DNA of 10,497 nucleotides, taken from the NCBI GenBank assembly GCA_001818705.1, contig MHJM01000002.1, positions 1 through 10,497 of the forward strand, read 5' to 3'. Positions 6,605-10,497 of this stretch are shown piece by piece. Both the position numbers and the translations under genes were made by a program. Below the pieces are notes generated by a model that had not been told where the DNA came from, did no database searches, and saw only the letters and a program-made list of their open reading frames with translations. Origin of the DNA: Candidatus Harrisonbacteria bacterium RIFCSPLOWO2_02_FULL_45_10c (lineage in GTDB: Bacteria; Patescibacteriota; Minisyncoccia; UBA6257; 02-FULL-45-10c). The first letter of the stretch is position 1. Each line of letters starts with the position of its first letter.

Positions 6605-6710
6605 GTCCCGCACATAAATTTAACTAAACGCTCATTTATAGCGAGGCTATCTATGCGACTATTGGTTATTTTTCTATGTATCATTGTTGTCATAAATTTA
6701 TGTGCGGGAC
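6605..6710 (-). repeat. 106-bp element with 18-bp perfect terminal inverted repeats (rplX-rplE)
   Basis: GTCCCGCACATAAATTTA (6605-6622) is perfectly complementary to 6693-6710. Inside lie smaller hairpins such as CGCT...AGCG (from 6629) and ATAG-CGAGG-CTAT. ATGAGCG (6599-6605), just outside the arm, is complementary to CGCTCAT (6629-6635) in the loop, giving a possible H-type pseudoknot. Size, arm length and conserved arm positions match the 3872-3978 element, with paired changes elsewhere. It lies in the L24-L5 junction, where E. coli uses a uS8-binding mRNA structure for feedback. Function here is unknown. Confidence 0.7.
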
Positions 6711-6713
6711 AAG

Positions 6714-6765
6714 GTTTACTTAATAAATTTTGTTCGTCTATTAGACTCCAAAATTTATAGTAAAC
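6714..6765 (-). promoter_or_regulatory. Strong hairpin spanning the rplX stop codon
   Basis: Bases 6750-6765 pair with 6714-6731 over 16 positions with a single 2-nt bulge. The apex carries a nested GTCT-ATT-AGAC hairpin (6736-6746). On the minus transcript the 5' arm contains the last two codons and the TAA of rplX. A ribosome finishing rplX would therefore have to melt it. It ends only 3 nt before the 106-bp element, so the two stems would be nearly stacked. Confidence 0.6.
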
Positions 6766-7057
6766 TCTTGCATTTTTTACAATACCTGATTTTCGCATCG
6801 CCATCGTAGCGATAACCGGCCCGCACCGGTTTTCCGCAAGAATTGCATACCAACATCACGTTAGATGCGTTAATGGACCTGGAAACGGAAACAACTTCTC
6901 CCTTTTCACCTTGCTTTTTCGGACGCTGATGTTTTTTAAAAACATTGACTCCTTGCACGACGACCCGATTATTCGGGCTGTCAACCGAAAGCACCTTGCC
7001 TTGTTTGCCAAGATCTTTGCCAACCATTATTTGAACCGTGTCATTTTTCTTGATCAT
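6755..7057 (-). CDS. rplX: 50S ribosomal protein uL24
   Basis: uL24 starts large-subunit assembly by binding 23S rRNA. The KOW motif is visible as VGKDLGKQGKVLSVDSPNNR (12-31), followed by GVNVFKKHQRPKKQGEKGE. The C-terminal region has two CXXC pairs (Cys71/74 and Cys93/96), as in many bacterial uL24 proteins with a zinc-ribbon-like end. Length is 100 residues, normal. It starts 17 nt after rplN with an A/T-rich leader. Its stop codon is buried in the 5' arm of a strong hairpin, and a 208-nt structured gap separates it from rplE, unlike the short gaps elsewhere. Confidence 0.97.
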   Translation of the reverse strand: MIKKNDTVQIMVGKDLGKQGKVLSVDSPNNRVVVQGVNVFKKHQRPKKQGEKGEVVSVSRSINASNVMLVCNSCGKPVRAGYRYDGDAKIRYCKKCKSLL

Positions 7058-7074
7058 AAAATGATGATAATTGC

Positions 7075-7443
7075 TTAAATTACTTCTTCCGCCATTGAAA
7101 ATATGGTTTCGTATTTCAAATCTTTAATTTCTCTGGGCAGCGGGCCAAAAATACGGGTTCCTTTCGGTTCTCCCTTGTCGTCAATCAAAACTACGGCGTT
7201 TTCATCAAAACGGATATAAGACCCGTCTTTCCGCCGCAACGGATGGCGTTGCCGGACTACCAGCGCTTTAACAATATCTTTTTTCTTAATCGGCTTCCTG
7301 GGTTCGGCAACTTGCACCGAAGTAACAATAATATCGCCAATGGTCGCATATCGCTTGCGGCTGCCGCCCAGCACCCGGAAACAACGCACTACGCGCGCGC
7401 CGCTGTTATCCGCAACTTTTAAAATGGAACGTTCTTGGATCAT
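7075..7443 (-). CDS. rplN: 50S ribosomal protein uL14
   Basis: uL14 lies at the subunit interface, contacts 16S rRNA in bridge B8 and is the docking site of RsfS. The 122-residue protein is complete and highly typical: MIQERSILKVADNSGARVV at the start, then IVTSVQVAEPRKPIKKKDIV, the FDENAVVLIDDKGEPKGTRI stretch, and FGPLPREI with an acidic C-terminus. It starts 2 nt after the rpsQ stop (TAATTATG), so translation is probably coupled. Nothing odd is seen. Confidence 0.98.
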   Translation of the reverse strand: MIQERSILKVADNSGARVVRCFRVLGGSRKRYATIGDIIVTSVQVAEPRKPIKKKDIVKALVVRQRHPLRRKDGSYIRFDENAVVLIDDKGEPKGTRIFGPLPREIKDLKYETIFSMAEEVI

Positions 7444-7445
7444 AA

Positions 7446-7814
7446 TTAGGCTTTACCAATTACCCGCCAGCGCTTTTCTTTAGATACGGGGCGAGTTTCC
7501 TGAATTATAACCGCATCACCGACATGATACTCGTTATTTTCATCGTGAGCTTTGAAGCGGGTGGTCAATTTAAAACCTTTCCTATATTTGGAGTGAATTC
7601 TGGTTCTAGTAATAGCCACCACGACAGTTTTTTGCATTTTATCAGAAACCACCACGCCCCGAAGTACGCGACCAGCGGCATCTTGCGGAGCAAGCTTTGG
7701 CTGCGGCTTCCGGTCCTCAATAACCCTCACCTTTTTAGGCTGGTTATCCGTAATTTTCGATGGTTGACGCTCTTCCTTAACAACGCCTGATTTTTTATTG
7801 AATATTCCAAACAT
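7446..7814 (-). CDS. rpsQ: 30S ribosomal protein uS17 with N-terminal extension
   Basis: uS17 is an OB-fold protein that binds early to the 5' domain of 16S rRNA. The family core runs from GRVLRGVVVSDKMQKTVVV (48-66) through HSKYRKGFK and HDENNEYHVGD to ETRPVSKEKRWRV. About 47 extra residues precede it. They are charged and proline/lysine-rich (MFGIFNKKSGVVKEE, then KPQPKLAP) and probably disordered. The ATG at 7814 lies 3 nt after the rpmC stop, which supports the long start. A shorter start inside the extension (for example a GTG near residue 29) would leave a long gap. The first residues resemble the C-terminal end of uL22 (RIFSRKS). Confidence 0.95.
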   Translation of the reverse strand: MFGIFNKKSGVVKEERQPSKITDNQPKKVRVIEDRKPQPKLAPQDAAGRVLRGVVVSDKMQKTVVVAITRTRIHSKYRKGFKLTTRFKAHDENNEYHVGDAVIIQETRPVSKEKRWRVIGKA

Positions 7815-7817
7815 AAA

Positions 7818-8021
7818 TTATTGATTGAGTTTATTTTCGCCGCTCAGCGTGTTAAGCACCGCGATAGTTTTTTTAATTGCCCGGATCTGGCGGACATTTT
7901 TAACTTTGCCGCTGGCTAAATCAACCCGCAACTGCCAGAGACTGTCTTTTTGGGATTGAATTTCTTTAACGATATCGGCTGGCGTTTTTTCCCGCATTTT
8001 TTTTAAAGTTTCTTTTTTCAT
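7818..8021 (-). CDS. rpmC: 50S ribosomal protein uL29
   Basis: uL29 is a small two-helix protein at the polypeptide exit site, part of the docking surface for trigger factor and SRP. The 67-residue protein shows the expected helices: KETLKKMREKTPADIVKEI followed by KDSLWQLRVDLASGKVKNV and RQIRAIKKTIAVLNTL. It starts 3 nt after rplP and ends 3 nt before rpsQ, the conserved L16-L29-S17 order. No Shine-Dalgarno is present. Confidence 0.96.
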   Translation of the reverse strand: MKKETLKKMREKTPADIVKEIQSQKDSLWQLRVDLASGKVKNVRQIRAIKKTIAVLNTLSGENKLNQ

Positions 8022-8024
8022 ATA

Positions 8025-8438
8025 TTATTCTTTAACGACGACTCTGGTGCGCACCGGCAATTTATGGCCGGCCAAACGAAATGCCGCCCGGGCGACCGGT
8101 TCCGGCACGCCGTCCATTTCAAATAAAATCCGGCCAGGATGAACCGGAAAAACAAATTCCTTTACGTCTCCTTTGCCGCCGCCCATGGTTACCTCCGGAG
8201 GCTTTTGAGTAATCGGCTTATCCGGGAAAACCCGGATCCAAACTTTGCCTTCCCGTTGCACAAAATTACTGATGGCGCGGCGAGCCGCTTCAATCTGCCG
8301 GCCGTTAATCCAAGCGCTGGTTTCCGCTTTTAACCCGTAACTGCCGTAGGCCAGCGTCGTGCCCCGGGTTTCGGCTTTCCGTTTCAGGGAACGGCCCTTC
8401 TGCCATTTCCTATGTTTTATTTTTTTAGGGGTGAGCAT
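8025..8438 (-). CDS. rplP: 50S ribosomal protein uL16
   Basis: uL16 is needed for peptidyl-transferase centre maturation and A-site tRNA placement. The 137-residue protein carries MLTPKKIKHRKWQKGR at the N-terminus, ARRAISNFVQREGKVWIRVF, PDKPITQKPPEVTMGGGKG and the C-terminal AGHKLPVRTRVV. All are standard for bacterial uL16. It starts 5 nt after rpsC. A GGAG lies about 17 nt upstream of the ATG inside the rpsC end, too distant to be a normal Shine-Dalgarno. Confidence 0.98.
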   Translation of the reverse strand: MLTPKKIKHRKWQKGRSLKRKAETRGTTLAYGSYGLKAETSAWINGRQIEAARRAISNFVQREGKVWIRVFPDKPITQKPPEVTMGGGKGDVKEFVFPVHPGRILFEMDGVPEPVARAAFRLAGHKLPVRTRVVVKE

Positions 8439-8443
8439 AAAAA

Positions 8444-9118
8444 TTAATGGATTTCTCCTTTGTAAATCCAGACTTTAATTCCGACGGTGCCATAGGTGGT
8501 AAACGCCGTGCCTTCGGCATAATCAATATTGGAACGTAAAGTCGTCAGCGGCAATCGCCCCTTTGCCAGCCATTCGGTACGGGCGATTTCATTGCCATCC
8601 AACCGGCCGGACATTCTGATCTTCGCTCCCTGCACCTCCCGGTTTTGCATAATTGATTCCAGATATTTTTTCATGGTCCGGCGGAATGGCAATCGCTTTT
8701 CCAAATCCCACGCCATTTGCTGGGCTAAAACCCGGGCGGATATGTCGCTGCGCTTTAATTCTTCAACATTCAGGATTAGCGCGGGCTTGCTTAATTTGCC
8801 GACTAATTTAGTTTTATATTTCTTAGCCACTTTCAAAATGGTTGCTTCTATAATTTTCGTTAAATCTTCAATGCCCTTGCCTCCTCGGCCGATGACTAGG
8901 CCTGGTTTTGCGGCTTTAATAGTTACCTTGCACTGGGAACTGTTCCGTTCGATTACAATCTTATCAATGCCGGCGGTGCCGATTTTGGCATTGACTACTT
9001 TTCGAATTTCCATATCTTCCTCCAAAAAATAAGGAGTTTTTTTACCCAAAAACCACCGGGAATCCCAATCCTGATGAATGCCGAGACGAAATGAATTTGG
9101 CTTAATTTTTTGGCTCAT
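8444..9118 (-). CDS. rpsC: 30S ribosomal protein uS3
   Basis: uS3 is at the mRNA entry tunnel in the small-subunit head. The 224-residue protein contains the KH domain motif VIGRGGKG (75-82). The C-terminal domain includes GAKIRMSGRLDGNEIART, followed by EWLAKGRLPLTTLRSNIDYA and GIKVWIYKGEI. The N-terminal MSQKIKPNSFRLGI is typical. The ATG overlaps the rplV stop as ATGA, indicating translational coupling. The length is average, with no C-terminal extension, unlike uL22 and uS19 beside it. Confidence 0.98.
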   Translation of the reverse strand: MSQKIKPNSFRLGIHQDWDSRWFLGKKTPYFLEEDMEIRKVVNAKIGTAGIDKIVIERNSSQCKVTIKAAKPGLVIGRGGKGIEDLTKIIEATILKVAKKYKTKLVGKLSKPALILNVEELKRSDISARVLAQQMAWDLEKRLPFRRTMKKYLESIMQNREVQGAKIRMSGRLDGNEIARTEWLAKGRLPLTTLRSNIDYAEGTAFTTYGTVGIKVWIYKGEIH

Positions 9119-9615
9119 ATACTCTTTCGGCTGAAAATCCGCTTAAAAAATCCCGGTTGCTTAACCGCTCTTTGATCCTGTTTTGGCTGAGCGTCCATCT
9201 TTGGCTTGGCCGGTTTTTCTTTTTTCGGAGCTTTTACTTTTTTTGCCGAAGCTATCGTAAAACGAGGAGTATGAAGGCCCTTGCGTTCTCCGAGTACTAA
9301 CACGACATGGCTCATCTTTTTCTGAATCGGCGTGGCTCGGCCCATTGCCCGAGGCAAGAACCGCTTGATCATCGGTCCCTGATTCACCTGAATATTTTCA
9401 ATAATAAGCTTCGCGGCGTCCATCTTATGGTTATACTTGGCATTCGCCACCGCGGAACGCAGTAATTTTAACAGCGGTTGGCTGGAGCGCTGAGTCCGGA
9501 ATAACAGCTGCGCCTCCGCTTCATTAACTGATAATCCTCGCAATGCCGAAGCCACCAGCCGAACTTTTCGGGGAGCAATGTGCAGATAATTAAGTTTTGC
9601 CGTTATTTGCGCCAT
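9115..9615 (-). CDS. rplV: 50S ribosomal protein uL22 with C-terminal tail
   Basis: uL22 lines the polypeptide exit tunnel. The core covers residues 1-112: KLNYLHIAPRKVRLVASALR, LLRSAVANAKYNHKMD and the hairpin loop KRFLPRAMGRATPIQKKMSH that reaches into the tunnel. About 50 extra residues follow. They are rich in Lys, Pro and Ala (KKVKAPKKEKPAKPKMD) and end in PGFFKRIFSRKSI. The tail is probably disordered apart from its aromatic/basic end. It starts 9 nt after rpsS and its TGA overlaps the rpsC ATG. Confidence 0.96.
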   Translation of the reverse strand: MAQITAKLNYLHIAPRKVRLVASALRGLSVNEAEAQLLFRTQRSSQPLLKLLRSAVANAKYNHKMDAAKLIIENIQVNQGPMIKRFLPRAMGRATPIQKKMSHVVLVLGERKGLHTPRFTIASAKKVKAPKKEKPAKPKMDAQPKQDQRAVKQPGFFKRIFSRKSI

Positions 9616-9624
9616 ATATAAATT

Positions 9625-9969
9625 TTATTTTCCGGTTTTTGGGCCGGCGGGAGACGGTGCCGCTGCCCCTGGGGCGGCAGTCGCCTGTTGGGTAGCTTCC
9701 AATTCGCGCTGCATCTTTCCTCCATGCCGGACGAATTTTCGGGTCGGAGAAAATTCTCCTAACCGATGGCCGACCATCTCTTCCCGAATAACTACTTCAA
9801 TAAAGTTTTTACCGTTATGGACTCCGAAAGTAAAACCAACCATTTCCGGAGCGATTTCCGAATTTCTGGACCAAGTTTTAATAACCGTCCGGTCTCCGGC
9901 TTTCAATTTGGCTATTTTTTCCAGTAATCGCGGATCAACGTACGGACCCTTTTTAGAACTTCTGCTCAT
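9625..9969 (-). CDS. rpsS: 30S ribosomal protein uS19
   Basis: uS19 lies in the small-subunit head next to uS13 and contacts A-site tRNA. The family core is clear: MSRSSKKGPYVDPRLLEKI, KTWSRNSEIAPEMVGFTFGV, VHNGKNFIEVVI and the signature MVGHRLGEFSPTRKFVRHGG (65-84). About 25 further residues form an Ala/Pro-rich tail (ATAAPGAAAPSPAGPKTGK) that is probably disordered. It normally follows rplB within a few bases. Here a 286-nt structured spacer intervenes, and its terminal stem ends 7 nt before the ATG. Confidence 0.97.
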   Translation of the reverse strand: MSRSSKKGPYVDPRLLEKIAKLKAGDRTVIKTWSRNSEIAPEMVGFTFGVHNGKNFIEVVIREEMVGHRLGEFSPTRKFVRHGGKMQRELEATQQATAAPGAAAPSPAGPKTGK

Positions 9970-9975
9970 AGATGT

Positions 9976-10246
9976 TGAAACCTATCCCAATAATAATCTC
10001 CAACGCGTTGCGAGGATAAATAGAATAGCTCAAGGAGTGACAACGAAGGAGTATAAATATACCCCGAGGAGGAACAACGCAGAGCTATTCTATTTAAACC
10101 GCAACCCTTCGGGATACTACCAATTTGATTCATAACATCGTCACTCGTCGGAAAGGTAGCTTCAGCTACGATTTCCTCCTCGCGCCTGGTTCTGAAATAA
10201 AATTGGCTAGTATCGCGTTTGGGAGCTATTATTGGGATAGGTTTCA
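9976..10246 (-). ncRNA. Three-way-junction structured element between rplB and rpsS
   Basis: Nearly all of this spacer can be paired by eye. The closing stem pairs 9976-9995 with 10227-10246 (20 bp perfect). It continues through 9998-10001 with 10222-10225 and 10002-10007 with 10214-10219. Arm 1 pairs 10007-10012 with 10100-10105 and 10017-10031 with 10082-10096 (15 bp perfect), and contains a hairpin at 10048-10065. Arm 2 pairs 10113-10126 with 10200-10214 (one bulge), and contains the hairpin 10150-10160/10165-10176. The 10048-10065 hairpin is fully paired (one G-U) only as a minus transcript, which is also the operon direction. Extra complementarities link the two arm loops. I recognise no known ribozyme, intron or riboswitch. 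A non-autonomous mobile insertion is the main alternative. Confidence 0.55.
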
Positions 10247-10255
10247 TATACTATC

Positions 10256-10497
10256 TTATTTATGCCTTCTTTGCAAAATTAAATTCGAGGACCATTTTTT
10301 CCGATTTCTGGTCTTGCGGCCGCCGGTAATATTACCCCAGATATCTTTCGGTTTGCGGGTACCTCGTTGAGTTCGGCCTTCGCCGCCGCCGTACGGATGG
10401 TCAACCGGATTCATAACTTTGCCGCGAACCGTCGGTCGGATACCCAGCCAGCGGGAACGGCCAGCCTTGCCGATAGTCACGAGATTCCAATCCGGGT
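10256..10497 (-). CDS. rplB: 50S ribosomal protein uL2, C-terminal part (runs off right edge)
   Basis: This is the last 79 codons of uL2, which is needed for peptidyl-transferase activity and subunit association. The reading frame is open to the window edge. Visible motifs are TIGKAGRSRWLGIRPTVRG, then VMNPVDHPYGGGEGR, which includes the conserved histidine and GGGEG stretch near the catalytic centre. The basic C-terminus RKTRNRKKWSSNLILQRRHK completes it. The stop TAA is at 10256-10258. The next gene, rpsS, is in the usual order but 286 nt away, the gap being filled by a structured element that begins 9 nt after this stop. Confidence 0.96.
   Translation of the reverse strand, partial: PDWNLVTIGKAGRSRWLGIRPTVRGKVMNPVDHPYGGGEGRTQRGTRKPKDIWGNITGGRKTRNRKKWSSNLILQRRHK

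Noticed and set aside
6553..6804. An 83-codon minus-strand open frame across the rplX end and the rplX-rplE gap
   Set aside because: It begins out of frame inside rplX, runs through three hairpins and resembles no family.
8529..9032. A 167-codon plus-strand open frame opposite rpsC
   Set aside because: It is antisense to a well-conserved uS3 gene with normal codons on the other strand, so it is a shadow frame.
1442..9618. Recoding of TGA as in Gracilibacteria or Absconditabacteria
   Set aside because: TGA ends adk and rplV at overlapping start codons, and no in-frame TGA is needed in any conserved gene.
9976..10246. The idea that the rplB-rpsS element is a classic insertion sequence with target duplications
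   Set aside because: No transposase fragment and no convincing direct repeat of flanking bases was found. A non-autonomous element remains possible.
9976..10246. A hammerhead ribozyme, tRNA or group II intron domain V within the structured spacers
   Set aside because: I found no CUGAUGA/GAAA core, no T-loop consensus and no domain V pattern on either strand.
9966..10247. A 93-codon minus-strand open frame filling the rplB-rpsS gap
   Set aside because: It starts and ends within the inverted repeats of the structured element, shows no recognisable domain and has no Shine-Dalgarno. The dense base pairing explains the sequence better than coding does.
1..10497. A CRISPR array or other regularly spaced direct repeats
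   Set aside because: No direct repeat with regular spacing was seen. The repeats here are inverted and each lies in a single intergenic gap.

Overview
The window looks like a bacterial ribosomal-protein gene cluster of the S10/spc type, read almost entirely from the minus strand. The gene content and several family details suggest Candidate Phyla Radiation (Patescibacteria), most likely a Parcubacteria-like lineage. uL30 (rpmD) is missing between rpsE and rplO, as is established for CPR. uL5 lacks the usual N-terminal segment and uL15 is short. uS14 is the small zinc-binding form. TGA is used as a stop (adk, rplV), so the code is standard and this is not a TGA-recoding group such as Gracilibacteria. 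The lineage call is an inference from gene content, not from a phylogeny.

Reading along the minus strand from the right edge, the order is rplB (3' end only), rpsS, rplV, rpsC, rplP, rpmC, rpsQ, rplN, rplX, rplE, rpsZ (rpsN type Z), rpsH, rplF, rplR, rpsE, rplO, secY, adk, map. A rho-independent terminator follows, then the 5' part of a family 2 glycosyltransferase that runs off the left edge. The ribosomal proteins build the 50S and 30S subunits. SecY is the membrane channel for newly made proteins, Adk balances adenine nucleotides, and Map removes the initiator methionine. The usual continuation after map (infA, rpmJ, rpsM, rpsK, rpsD, rpoA, rplQ) is absent.

Most genes in the cluster are packed with overlaps or gaps of 2-34 nt. 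Three internal gaps are conspicuously long: rplB-rpsS (286 nt), rplX-rplE (208 nt) and rpsE-rplO (95 nt). Each is filled by strong inverted-repeat structure. The 299-nt gap after map also holds a long imperfect palindrome. The rplB-rpsS gap can be folded by eye into a near-complete three-way junction: a closing stem of about 30 bp and two arms. The other two gaps carry elements of 106 and 107 bp that share architecture. Each has 18-bp perfect terminal arms of the form RTCCCG-N5-AAATT-N-A, and both arms have changed together between the copies. These structured spacers are the most interesting content of the window.

Shine-Dalgarno sequences are almost absent upstream of the starts; secY is the only reasonable one. 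Most starts have an A/T-rich leader or are coupled to the previous stop codon. adk has a -10-like box placed so close that a leaderless transcript is plausible.
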